Positions 1 through 7,366 of a DNA stretch of 26,526 bases are shown here, one piece after another. The stretch is from Hyphomicrobium_A sp035517115 (lineage in GTDB: Bacteria; Pseudomonadota; Alphaproteobacteria; Rhizobiales; Hyphomicrobiaceae). The stretch lies in contig DATIZL010000101.1 in the NCBI GenBank assembly GCA_035517115.1, positions 1 through 26,526 of the forward strand. The letters are read 5' to 3'. The number at the start of each line of letters is the position of its first letter. Positions within the stretch are counted from its first letter, which is position 1. Under the pieces are notes generated by a model, which was not told where the DNA came from, did no database searches, and saw nothing but the letters and a program-made list of their open reading frames with translations. The position numbers and the translations under genes were made by a program.

Positions 1-228
1 CTGCGCTTCGACACCAACGCCAAGATCGCCACGCAGCTCTTGGGCCTCAAGATGGACGGTTTCGGGCCCGACTACGTCGAGAACCGCAACGCCATGATCG
101 CTGCCGTCACCCTCGACGACATGAAGCGCGTCGCCAAGCACTTGCTCGAGACCCAGAACCTCATCGTGACCATCGTCGGCAAGCCGGCGCTCGGCCCGGT
201 CGCTGTCGCCCCCGCCAAAAAGGGCTAG
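1..228 (+). CDS. M16 family zinc peptidase, C-terminal fragment
   Basis: This is the last 75 residues of a gene that enters from the left edge; the frame is open from base 1 to the TAG stop. The segment around residues 14-60 (GLKMDGFGPDYVENRNAMI, then a helix ending LLETQNLIVTIVGKP) looks like the C-terminal lobe of M16 (insulinase/PqqL-like) peptidases, where a helix on DDMKRVAKHLL is followed by a final beta strand ending in VG. The catalytic HxxEH motif would lie upstream, outside the window. So it could be either the active subunit or the inactive partner of an M16 pair. Alphaproteobacteria often encode two M16 proteins in tandem, usually exported. Family assignment is by pattern recognition only. 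Confidence 0.72.
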   Translation: MRFDTNAKIATQLLGLKMDGFGPDYVENRNAMIAAVTLDDMKRVAKHLLETQNLIVTIVGKPALGPVAVAPAKKG

Positions 229-283
229 AGTTACGGCCACCCGCGGGCCCTATGAGCGGCTGGCTCGCGCTAGGAGGTTCGCC

Positions 284-682
284 ATGGCCGACAAACCGAT
301 GCCTACGAGCGAGGAAGGCTGGCGCAAGCTGTTGACGCCGGAGCAGTACCGTGTGCTGCGCGAGAAGGGGACCGAGCCGCCCTTCACCGGCGAATACCTG
401 CACGCCGAGGCCGACGGCACCTTCACCTGCGCCGCCTGCGGCAACAGGCTGTTCTCCTCCGGCGCCAAGTTCGATTCGGGAACGGGGTGGCCGTCCTTCG
501 ACGAGGCGCTGCCGGGCGCGGTCGAGTACCACACCGACAGCTCGCATGGCATGGTGCGCACCGAAATCACCTGCGCGCGCTGCGGCTCGCACCTGGGCCA
601 CGTGTTCGATGACGGCCCCACGGCGAGCGGCAAGCGTTACTGCATCAATTCAGTGTGCCTGAAGCTCGACGAGAAAGAGTAG
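284..682 (+). CDS. msrB: Peptide-methionine (R)-S-oxide reductase MsrB
   Basis: This 132-residue protein reduces the R epimer of methionine sulfoxide in proteins. It has the full MsrB signature: two CxxC zinc pairs (CAAC near residue 47 and CARC near residue 96), the GTGWPSF segment, the HLGHVFDDGP loop, and the catalytic cysteine in RYCINS near the C terminus. No signal peptide is present, so it should be cytosolic. The start is supported by a strong ribosome binding site (AGGAGG at about 272-277) just upstream of ATG 284. It follows the M16 peptidase by 55 nt and converges on a molybdoenzyme gene with only 8 nt between the two stops. That partner belongs to the same fold class as the periplasmic methionine sulfoxide reductase MsrP, so the pairing may be meaningful. 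Confidence 0.96.
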   Translation: MADKPMPTSEEGWRKLLTPEQYRVLREKGTEPPFTGEYLHAEADGTFTCAACGNRLFSSGAKFDSGTGWPSFDEALPGAVEYHTDSSHGMVRTEITCARCGSHLGHVFDDGPTASGKRYCINSVCLKLDEKE

Positions 683-690
683 CCGCGCCC

Positions 691-1461
691 TTAGATGCCG
701 GCGTACCACTCGTAGCCGAGATCCTCCCAGAAGCCGCCGCGGCCGCCCCGCATTTTCGCAAAGCTCGACACGGCCTCGATGCGCATCACGTACTTGGCGT
801 GCTTGTAGCCGAGCTGGCGCTCCACGCGCAGGCGCAGCGGCGCCCCGTGCGGCTCGGCGAGCGGGGCCCCGTTCATGTCGTAGGCGAGGATCGTCTGCGG
901 GTGGAAGGCGTCGATCAAATCGATGCTCTCGTAGTAGAGGCCGTCGTTCCCCAGCGTGTCGGCGCAGTGGAACACCAGGTAGCGGGCATCGGGCTTGAGG
1001 CCCACGCTCTGCAAGAGCGGCGCGAGCTGTGCCCCCGTCCACTTGCCGATGGCACTCCAGCCCTCGACGCAATCATGCCGGGTGATCTGCGTGCGCGCGG
1101 GCAGCCTGCGCAGCTCGGCGAGCGTGAGCTCCGTCGGGCGATCGACGAGGCCGTCGATCTTCAGCTTCCAGTCGGCGAAACCACCTTGAGCCAGGCTCCG
1201 GTATCTCGGATCGTCGACCGATGTCGAGCCATTCGCCTTGAAGTGCGCCGACAGGTCCGCCTCGGTGTACTCCCGCGCCAGCGCGCGATTGGAGAGGATG
1301 AGCCGCTGCACCCCCTTCGTCGCACCTTCGGCGCGCGATAGCAGATCGCGGAACGCGGGCGAGCGGGAAAGGGAATTATCGCATCCGCCGAGCAGGACCG
1401 CGCCGCCGAGCGCGGCGCTGCGCGTCAGGAATCCGCGGCGGGTCAGCGTGTTGTCAGCCAT
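691..1461 (-). CDS. Tat-exported sulfite-oxidase-fold molybdopterin oxidoreductase, predicted lipoprotein
   Basis: This 256-residue protein has the sulfite oxidase/YedY (MsrP) molybdopterin fold. Residues 8-12 (RRGFL) form a twin-arginine motif. They are followed by a hydrophobic stretch and a lipobox-like LLGGC with Cys27, and Asp at +2. The molybdenum-ligating cysteine is probably Cys131 in TRHDCVEGW. The cofactor loops NGAPLAEPHGAPLRL (197-211) and QLGYKHAKYV (217-226) are present, and the protein ends in a GFWEDLGYEWYAGI tail. It is the last gene of a four-gene operon and overlaps the cytochrome b stop by 8 nt, so electrons most likely pass between it and the quinone pool through that cytochrome. 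The substrate cannot be told from sequence; sulfite, methionine sulfoxide or another S- or N-oxide are all possible. It is not MsrP proper, whose partner is a YedZ-type cytochrome. Confidence 0.9.
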   Translation of the reverse strand: MADNTLTRRGFLTRSAALGGAVLLGGCDNSLSRSPAFRDLLSRAEGATKGVQRLILSNRALAREYTEADLSAHFKANGSTSVDDPRYRSLAQGGFADWKLKIDGLVDRPTELTLAELRRLPARTQITRHDCVEGWSAIGKWTGAQLAPLLQSVGLKPDARYLVFHCADTLGNDGLYYESIDLIDAFHPQTILAYDMNGAPLAEPHGAPLRLRVERQLGYKHAKYVMRIEAVSSFAKMRGGRGGFWEDLGYEWYAGI

Positions 1462-2290
1462 GGCTTCCCTCCGCCGTCTCGATGGCGTAGCGGCCGGTGA
1501 TCATGGAGCGCAGGTTGTTCCACAGCCCCGAGACCATCACCATGAACACGTGCACCAGCACGAACAGCACGATGCCGGTGGCGCACAGGAAATGCACCGT
1601 GCGCGCGGATTGGCGTCCGCCGAAGAGGTCGAGCAGGAACGGGAAGGCGGCGTCGAGCCCGGGCGACATGGTGAGCCCGGACAGGATCACCAGCGGCAAC
1701 AGCCCGAAGATGACGGCGAGATAGGCGAGCTTCTGCAGCAGGTTGTAGTGCTTCGCTTCCTCGCCCTTGGGGAAGCGGAAGCGAACGTGCTCGGAGATCG
1801 AGGTGCCGATGTGCGCAAGCTCGCCCCGCGTTGGCGACAGGTCACCGCGCACATGGCCGCTCCAAAACGAATAGGCGAGGTAGGCGAGCCCATTCAGCAC
1901 CAAGAGCCACGCGAAGGCGAAGTGCCAGCGCCGGCCCGTCGCCAAATCGCGGTAAGACGGGAGCGTGACCCAGGACGGGAAGCCGCGGCTTTCCAGGTCC
2001 TCGCCCGAGCCCGAGAGTCCCAGCACACCGGTGGTGTTGAACGTCCATGGGCCGATGGTGGTCAGGCCGGCATAGCTGCCGTCATCGCGCTGCACCGTGC
2101 GCATCGACAGGACCGCACGGTCGGGTTCCGACTTGCTGCCCCAATAGAGGGTCGAATGCGCGTTGAAAATCTGCAGGCCGCTCATCAAGAGCACGAGCAG
2201 GCAGAGCACGTTGATCCAATGCGTGACGCGCACGATCAGCGCATGCCGGTAGATGAGCTCGGTGCGAGGCGCGATGGCAGCTTTTTGCAT
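1454..2290 (-). CDS. Cytochrome b561-type membrane subunit
   Basis: This is a 278-residue integral membrane protein of the di-haem cytochrome b (b561/Ni-Fe hydrogenase cytochrome b) class. Hydrophobic helices are visible at about residues 26-42, 124-142, 187-208 and 232-255. Candidate haem ligands lie in the helices or next to them: His16 and His24, His123, and His233 with His247. A large periplasmic loop lies between helices 1 and 2 (about 44-118). The HYNLLQKLAY segment (181-190) is typical of the family. It lies between ccdA (9 nt upstream) and the molybdoenzyme (8 nt overlap), so it is probably the quinone-linked electron donor or acceptor of that enzyme. The direction of electron flow is inferred, not shown. 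Confidence 0.88.
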   Translation of the reverse strand: MQKAAIAPRTELIYRHALIVRVTHWINVLCLLVLLMSGLQIFNAHSTLYWGSKSEPDRAVLSMRTVQRDDGSYAGLTTIGPWTFNTTGVLGLSGSGEDLESRGFPSWVTLPSYRDLATGRRWHFAFAWLLVLNGLAYLAYSFWSGHVRGDLSPTRGELAHIGTSISEHVRFRFPKGEEAKHYNLLQKLAYLAVIFGLLPLVILSGLTMSPGLDAAFPFLLDLFGGRQSARTVHFLCATGIVLFVLVHVFMVMVSGLWNNLRSMITGRYAIETAEGSHG

Positions 2291-2299
2291 CGGGGCCTC

Positions 2300-3022
2300 C
2301 TAGTAGCGGGTGGTGAGCGCGGTCAGCCAAGCGGGCGACGCGTTGACGACGAGCGTCTCGAAGCGCTTGTCGAGCCCCGTCACGATCAGGAGGCCGACGG
2401 CGACGAGCAGTCCGCCGAGCAGCATCTTGCCGCCTTTGCCGGCCTCCAGCAGGCGGGTGCGCCAGCGTTGCATGGCCGCGCGCGACAGCGTGCCGAGGAG
2501 CAAGAGCGGCAGCGCCGCGCCGAGCCCGAACACCAGCATGACGAGCGCGACCTCGCTCAAGTCCTTGCCTTGGGCGGCGAGCACGGATGCTGCGCCGAGC
2601 GTCGGGCCGACGCACGGGCTCCAAATTGCACCCAACAAGAGGCCGAGGGCGAATTGGCCGTTGAGGCCCGAGGTCTCGAAGCCGCCGAATCTGGTCTCGC
2701 TCCAGGCGCTCAACGGTGCCGCCACCGCCGCGAACTGCGTCTGCAGCGCCGGCACCATCAGGATCACGCCGATGGTGATCAGCAGCATTGCGGCGATGAG
2801 GCGGAAAAACCCGGCGTCGAGCCCGATGCCGTAGCCGACGGTGGCGATAAAGAGGCCGATGGCCACGAACGACAGCGCGAGGCCCGCGGCGAGCGCGACG
2901 GGCCCGAGACGGTGCTCGCCGACCGCCGTCCCGAGGATCGCCGGCAACAGCGGCAGGACGCACGGCGACAGCGTGGACAACAGCCCCGCCAGGAATGCGA
3001 ATGCGATGCTTCCCGCCGTCAT
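2300..3022 (-). CDS. CcdA-type thiol-disulfide transmembrane transporter
   Basis: This 240-residue polytopic protein belongs to the CcdA/DsbD-beta family, which carries reducing equivalents from cytosolic thioredoxin across the membrane. The two redox cysteines sit in the expected Pro-flanked motifs: LSPCVLP (Cys21) in the first helix and WSPCVGPTLG (Cys137) in the fourth. About six hydrophobic segments are visible. The frame stays open upstream to 3271, but that extension is Arg-rich antisense of the thioredoxin gene. The true start is ATG 3022, 11 nt after the thioredoxin stop, where the protein begins with a membrane helix as in the family. The likely downstream partner is the neighbouring exported thioredoxin rather than the cytochrome c maturation machinery, because no ccm genes are nearby. 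Confidence 0.93.
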   Translation of the reverse strand: MTAGSIAFAFLAGLLSTLSPCVLPLLPAILGTAVGEHRLGPVALAAGLALSFVAIGLFIATVGYGIGLDAGFFRLIAAMLLITIGVILMVPALQTQFAAVAAPLSAWSETRFGGFETSGLNGQFALGLLLGAIWSPCVGPTLGAASVLAAQGKDLSEVALVMLVFGLGAALPLLLLGTLSRAAMQRWRTRLLEAGKGGKMLLGGLLVAVGLLIVTGLDKRFETLVVNASPAWLTALTTRY

Positions 3023-3033
3023 GCGTGCCTCGG

Positions 3034-3435
3034 CTACTTGAGGGTCGAAGCGAGCAGGGCTTCGATCGACTGGGGGTTGGTGTCGCCGGCCGAACGCCCG
3101 GTCTCCTTCTCCCCCTTGTAGGCGATGAGCGTGCTCTGCATGCGCGCGCCGAAGCTCTTCACGACGTCGGGCTGGTTGTCGAAATCGACCTTGAAGACGG
3201 TGACCTTGGCGTACTCGGGCTTGTCCTTCAGGCTGTCGAACACCTGCTGCTGCGCCTTGCAGGTGGGGCACCAGGGCGCGAACACGTCGACGAGGATCGC
3301 GTCGCCGGCGCTTTGCGCGGCCTTGAAGCTCGCGGCGTCGAAGGCCTTGGTCTGGAACGCCTGTGCGGGCACCGCGGCCAGCAAAAGCGCACCAAACGCC
3401 ACGACCGCCAATTTGGTAAAGCCTGCAGCCCGCAT
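3034..3435 (-). CDS. Exported thioredoxin-fold protein, WCPTC active site
   Basis: This 133-residue protein has a signal peptide (about 1-26, hydrophobic core then VPAQA) followed by one thioredoxin domain. The active site is WCPTC (Trp55, Cys56, Cys59). Alignment by eye with thioredoxin places GARMQSTLIAYKG (residues 96-108) at the cis-proline loop. Ser101 then takes the position of the conserved cis-Pro, with Thr102 next to it as in the usual PT pair. The Cys56-to-Ser101 spacing of 45 fits this register. It is the first gene of the operon with CcdA, cytochrome b and the molybdoenzyme, and so probably receives electrons from CcdA in the periplasm. A start at ATG 3435 is supported by GAGAAGGAG directly upstream on the minus strand. 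Confidence 0.92.
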   Translation of the reverse strand: MRAAGFTKLAVVAFGALLLAAVPAQAFQTKAFDAASFKAAQSAGDAILVDVFAPWCPTCKAQQQVFDSLKDKPEYAKVTVFKVDFDNQPDVVKSFGARMQSTLIAYKGEKETGRSAGDTNPQSIEALLASTLK

Positions 3436-3556
3436 CCTATGCTCCTTCTCGAGAATTGCTCTGGGCTGATACGCCCGGAGCCCATGAGAAGTTACAGGCG
3501 CACGGTGGCGGCGGCGAGCCGGGCCGGCCGCCGCGGATGAAAATTCCTCAATTGAA

Positions 3557-4105
3557 TCAGAAACGGTAACCGTAACGGACGCCGAGGCGGTCGAGCCCCT
3601 CGTTGGGGCTCACGGTGTAGGCGTTCGACATGTGCTCGAAGTACGCCGACAAGCTGTTGTGCTCGTCGAACCGGTAGCCGATCTCGAGCGGGATATGGAA
3701 CAGCACGCGCGAGCCCAGCGCCTTGCGGTCCCAGTCCTCGAGCTTCAATTGCCCGTTGTGAACCGCGCCGCCGACACCAAGACCCAAGAAGATGCCGCAG
3801 CCCGTCTCCATCTGCCAGCGCGCGTCGAGGTAGCCGTCGCTGGTGGCGCCAATGGTGCTGATCGAGGCACCCAGCGCCGGCGAGATGGTGCCGCCGAGGA
3901 AGGAGACTGACGGCGAGAAGATCGCCTCCACGTTGATGTCGGCCGAGTTGGGCTCGGCGCGGAAGCCGCTCCATAGGTCGGGCACGTCGTGGTCGAGCAC
4001 GCCGATCTTCAGTTCCTGGATGAGGCCGTCCGCGCAAGCGGGAACCACCGGGTCCAATAGGACCGCGGCCGCAGACAGCGCGACGATGAGAACCCTCAAA
4101 TTCAA
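3557..4105 (-). CDS. PagL-like lipid A 3-O-deacylase (acyloxyacyl hydrolase)
   Basis: This exported, outer-membrane beta-barrel-like protein is about 182 residues from the chosen start. The C-terminal block EHMSNAYTVSPNEGLDRLG then VRYGYRF matches PagL, with candidate catalytic triad His158, Ser160 and Glu169 (the HxSN motif plus a downstream Glu). It ends in an aromatic residue, as outer-membrane barrels do. PagL removes the 3-position acyl chain from lipid A in the outer membrane. The frame is open to GTG 4138 and ATG 4132, but TTG 4105 is preferred: it gives a clean signal peptide (NLRVLIVALSAAAVLL) and has GAGGG 4 nt upstream, while the upstream starts lack a visible binding site. It is not tightly linked to the redox operon downstream (121 nt gap). 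Start choice is uncertain; the family call is good. Confidence 0.85.
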   Translation of the reverse strand: MNLRVLIVALSAAAVLLDPVVPACADGLIQELKIGVLDHDVPDLWSGFRAEPNSADINVEAIFSPSVSFLGGTISPALGASISTIGATSDGYLDARWQMETGCGIFLGLGVGGAVHNGQLKLEDWDRKALGSRVLFHIPLEIGYRFDEHNSLSAYFEHMSNAYTVSPNEGLDRLGVRYGYRF

Positions 4106-4417
4106 GCCGCCCTCGAACTCCCCACAAGTCATCCACACTATCGCGCCGACCTCACGGGAGGCTTACGTCGACCTTACCGGCTGGATGCCCGCGTTCGTAT
4201 CAATTCCAATTTAGCATAGGTAGCTCAACGGCATGACCGCCATCGGTCCGGCGCTAGCGGCATGCAATTCGGACCGCCATTGTGGCCGAGTGGCTACACC
4301 AGACCGCCCACTCAGCGCCCAACAGCCACGCTGCCGAGGCTGCGAGCATCCCCGCCGCCAGTCGAGGCGAATCGACGGATCGGCTATCGCTTCTTTGATC
4401 GCGCAAGGGAGCGTCAC
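4106..4417. other. Intergenic region between divergent pagL-like gene and mutL
   Basis: This stretch of about 310 nt (about 280 nt if the pagL-like gene starts further upstream) separates two divergently transcribed genes, so it should hold both promoters. The only clearly AT-richer patch is around 4196-4222, which is the best place for promoter elements, but I cannot assign a -35/-10 pair with confidence. An imperfect inverted repeat (GGTCCG near 4245, CGGACC near 4269) is too short to call. No RNA gene or convincing small ORF was seen. Confidence 0.4.
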
Positions 4418-6202
4418 GTGGCCATTCGCCAGCTATCGCCGGAGACGATCAACCGCATCGCCGCGGGCGAGGTCATCGAGCGCCCGGCGAGCGTGGTCAA
4501 AGAGCTCGTCGAGAATGCGCTCGATGCGGGCGCAACCGGGATCGGCGTCGTCACCGCCTCCGGCGGCCTCTCTCTCATCCGCGTCACCGACAACGGCTGC
4601 GGCATGGACCCCGCCGATCTCGAGCTGTCGGTCGAGCGCCACGCCACCTCCAAGCTTGCCGAGGAGGACCTCTTTTCCATCCGCACCCTCGGCTTTCGCG
4701 GCGAGGCGCTGCCCTCGATCGGCTCCATCGCCACGTTGACGCTCACCTCGCGTGCGCAAGCCGCAAATGAGGCCTTCGCCATCACGGTCGACCGCGGCAG
4801 CAAGGGCGAGCTGCGGCCCGCCGCCGGCAACCCCGGCACCGTGATCGAGGTGCGCGGGCTCTTCTCCAGCGTGCCCGCGCGCTTGAAGTTCCTGAAGTCG
4901 GAGCGCGCCGAGAACCAGGCCGTCGCCGAGGTGGTGAAGCGGCTCGCCATGGCTCACCCGGGCGTCGCCTTCACGCTCACGACGGGCGAGCGCGCCGGGC
5001 TGCAGCTCCCTGAAGAGGCAGCGGGCGCGGAGGGACTGTTGCAGCGCCTCGGCCGCATCATGGGCCGCGAGTTCATGGCGGACGCTTTGCCCGTTGCCGG
5101 CGCACGCGAGGGCGTGAGCGTATCGGGCTTTGCCGGGCTGCCGACGCTGCACCGTCCCGATGCCGCCCAGCAATACCTCTTCGTCAACGGGCGCCCGGTG
5201 AAGGACAAGCTCCTGATCGGCGCCGTGCGCGCGGCCTACGGCGACTTGATCCCGCGCGGGCGCCATCCGCTGCTCGCGTTGTTCGTCGCGCTCCCGCCGC
5301 AGGAGGTCGACGTCAACGTGCATCCGGCCAAAGCCGAGGTGCGCTTCCGCAATGCGGGCCTCGTGCGCTCGCTGATCGTCAATGCCCTCGCCGCCGCGCT
5401 GCTCGAAGCCGGACACCGTGCCTCCGCTCTGGGCGGCGCGGCCACGCTCGGCGAGATGCGGCCCAACATCGTACCCTTCGAGCGCGCGCGCGGATCCTAT
5501 CCGGCGCCGCGCTCCTCCGGCGCCCTCGGTCTCGCGGAAGCGTTGCAGGCGCCGCTCGAGACTTTCGCCCCGAGCGCGGATGCGCGCGCCGATGCCGTGC
5601 CCATCCCCGATGCCCTTCTCGACCGCCCGCTCGGCGCCGCGCGCGCCCAGCTGCACGAGACCTACATCCTGGCGCAGACGCGCGATGCCGTCGTCATCGT
5701 CGACCAGCACGCCGCGCACGAGCGCCTCGTGTACGAGCGCATGAAGGCGATGCTGGCCGCGGGCGGCGTGGCGCGCCAGGGTCTCTTGATGCCCGTGATC
5801 GTGGACTTGGCGCCCGAGGAGGCCGCCGCGCTCGCTGCGCGTTCAGGCGAGCTCGCCGAGCTGGGGCTCGCGCTGGAGGCCTTCGGGCCGGGGGCGGTCG
5901 CGGTGCGCGAGGTGCCGGCGCTCTTGGGCGACACCGACGTACGGGGCCTCGTCCGCGATCTTGCCGCCGAAATTGCTGCAGACGGCGAAGGGCTCGCGTT
6001 GAAGGAGCGGCTCGAGGCCGTGTGCGCAACGCTCGCCTGCCACGGCAGCGTGCGCGCGGGGCGGCGCTTAGCACCCGAGGAGATGAACGCGCTTTTGCGC
6101 GATATGGAGGCGACGCCCTACTCGGGCCAGTGCAACCACGGCCGGCCAACCTACGTAGAGCTAAAGCTCGCCGACATCGAGCGCCTGTTCGGCCGCCGGT
6201 AA
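4418..6202 (+). CDS. mutL: DNA mismatch repair protein MutL, endonuclease type
   Basis: This 594-residue mismatch-repair ATPase has the GHKL N-terminal domain with VENALDAGA, DNGCGM, HATSKL and GFRGEALPSI, then NGRPVKD and VDVNVHPAKAEVRF. The C-terminal dimerisation domain carries the metal-binding nicking motif DQHAAHERLVYE (residues 429-440, matching DQHAx2Ex4E), together with ACHGSVRAG and CNHGRPT. This marks it as a nicking MutL of the kind found in bacteria without MutH. The frame is open to 4262, but GTG 4418 is chosen: it lies 7 nt after AAGGGA and gives the family-typical start AIRQLSPETINRIAAGEV. The middle region (about residues 340-400) is the usual variable Pro/Ala-rich linker. 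It is transcribed alone, with 102 nt to the next gene. Confidence 0.97.
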   Translation: MAIRQLSPETINRIAAGEVIERPASVVKELVENALDAGATGIGVVTASGGLSLIRVTDNGCGMDPADLELSVERHATSKLAEEDLFSIRTLGFRGEALPSIGSIATLTLTSRAQAANEAFAITVDRGSKGELRPAAGNPGTVIEVRGLFSSVPARLKFLKSERAENQAVAEVVKRLAMAHPGVAFTLTTGERAGLQLPEEAAGAEGLLQRLGRIMGREFMADALPVAGAREGVSVSGFAGLPTLHRPDAAQQYLFVNGRPVKDKLLIGAVRAAYGDLIPRGRHPLLALFVALPPQEVDVNVHPAKAEVRFRNAGLVRSLIVNALAAALLEAGHRASALGGAATLGEMRPNIVPFERARGSYPAPRSSGALGLAEALQAPLETFAPSADARADAVPIPDALLDRPLGAARAQLHETYILAQTRDAVVIVDQHAAHERLVYERMKAMLAAGGVARQGLLMPVIVDLAPEEAAALAARSGELAELGLALEAFGPGAVAVREVPALLGDTDVRGLVRDLAAEIAADGEGLALKERLEAVCATLACHGSVRAGRRLAPEEMNALLRDMEATPYSGQCNHGRPTYVELKLADIERLFGRR

Positions 6203-6304
6203 TCCACCCGGAATCGCCTGCCGATTGATCTGGCGCAACCCAACCCGATCGCGCCGGCGCTACCTGCACTCCAAGTGCACCGATTCGAGCCGGGGAGCTT
6301 CGCA

Positions 6305-7303
6305 ATGAGCCGAACACGCAATCGCTTGAGCGTCACACTGCTCGTTGTCGCTGCCACTGCGAGCTCGGTGGTTGGCGACGACGCGCCTTCCGACTGCGCG
6401 CAGTCAAAGCCTATCGAGACCCGCATCCGCGCCTGCAGCGCCGTCATCGATGCGAAGCCCGCGACTCACGATCCGCGCGCCGAGGCCTACCGCATTCGCG
6501 CCGCCGCCTATTCCGAGAAGGCCAACCACAAGCAGGCGATCGCCGACTTCACCGAGGCGATCAACCTCAAGGGCGACGACGCAGCCTCTTATTTCGGCCG
6601 CGGAGAGTCGCGCCTCGCCGAGGGGGACGCCGCCGGCGCCGTCGCCGACCTGACCCAGGCCATCCGCTACAGCGAGCCGACCGCGAGGCTCTTCACCGCG
6701 CGCGGCTATGCACAGCTCGTCAAGGGCGACGCGGCGGAGGCGGTGGTCGATTTCTCGGTGGCGGTGCGCCTCGATCCCAAGAACGCAGCCGCCTTGAACA
6801 GCCGCGGGCTCGCTTACCGCAAGACGGGCGATCTGGAGAAGGCGATCGCCGACTATAGCGCGGCGATCCAGCTCAATCCCGTGTACGCGCTCGCCTACAA
6901 CAACCGCGGCTACGTCTATGAGGCGCGCGGGGACAAGCAGGCGGCCGCCGCCGACTTCCGCCGTGCGCTCGCGCTCGACCCCGCGCTCGTCGGCGCCAAG
7001 AACGGCCTGAAGCGCCTGGGCGAGCCCGAGGCGGCGGGAGCGGAGAGCGACAAGCTCATCGCCCAAGGCAAGGCGCTGGCCGAGAAGAATTGCGCCTGGT
7101 GCCATGCCATCGGACCGGCGGGCGACAGTGCCAATCCGCGCGCGCCGCGCTGGCGCGACCTCTACATGAAGCACCCGGTGCTGGCGCTGCGCGAGCCCCT
7201 GTCGCGCGGCATCGCACGCCCGCACGACGAGATGCCGAAGTTCGAGCTGTCGGACAAGGACGTCGACACCATCGTCGCCTACATCAACAGCCTCTCGCCT
7301 TGA
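6305..7303 (+). CDS. Exported TPR protein with C-terminal cytochrome c domain
   Basis: This 332-residue protein combines a signal peptide (about residues 8-24), about five tetratricopeptide repeats (about 57-235, with typical AxxxRGxAY and AIxDxxxAIxLDP elements), and a c-type cytochrome domain at about 246-332. The haem-binding CAWCH is at Cys263/Cys266/His267, with Met310 in HDEMPKF as the probable axial ligand. The ending DKDVDTIVAYINSLSP is the classic last helix of class I cytochrome c. ATG 6305 is preferred over 6275 because GGGGAG lies 7 nt upstream and the signal peptide then starts cleanly. The protein should be periplasmic or membrane-tethered. Its function is unknown; the repeats suggest a protein-docking electron carrier. 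It is monocistronic, with 63 nt to the PspC gene. Confidence 0.88.
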   Translation: MSRTRNRLSVTLLVVAATASSVVGDDAPSDCAQSKPIETRIRACSAVIDAKPATHDPRAEAYRIRAAAYSEKANHKQAIADFTEAINLKGDDAASYFGRGESRLAEGDAAGAVADLTQAIRYSEPTARLFTARGYAQLVKGDAAEAVVDFSVAVRLDPKNAAALNSRGLAYRKTGDLEKAIADYSAAIQLNPVYALAYNNRGYVYEARGDKQAAAADFRRALALDPALVGAKNGLKRLGEPEAAGAESDKLIAQGKALAEKNCAWCHAIGPAGDSANPRAPRWRDLYMKHPVLALREPLSRGIARPHDEMPKFELSDKDVDTIVAYINSLSP

Positions 7304-7366
7304 GCGCCCGCCGCCGCGGAAATTTATGGCCTTGCATCGCAGACCGACTTACCTATTCTCCGCGCC

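Noticed and set aside
1238..3121. 627-codon plus-strand ORF across the cytochrome b and ccdA genes
   Set aside because: Low-complexity His/Gln/Glu/Arg composition, no family, and it lies antisense to two well-supported membrane protein genes.
3023..3271. N-terminal extension of the ccdA frame
   Set aside because: The extra 83 residues are Arg/Gln-rich antisense-type sequence over the thioredoxin gene; the membrane protein begins properly at ATG 3022.
4139..4417. Possible tRNA or small RNA gene in the gap before mutL
   Set aside because: No cloverleaf, anticodon arm or TΨC-like block could be built from this stretch, and no terminator follows.
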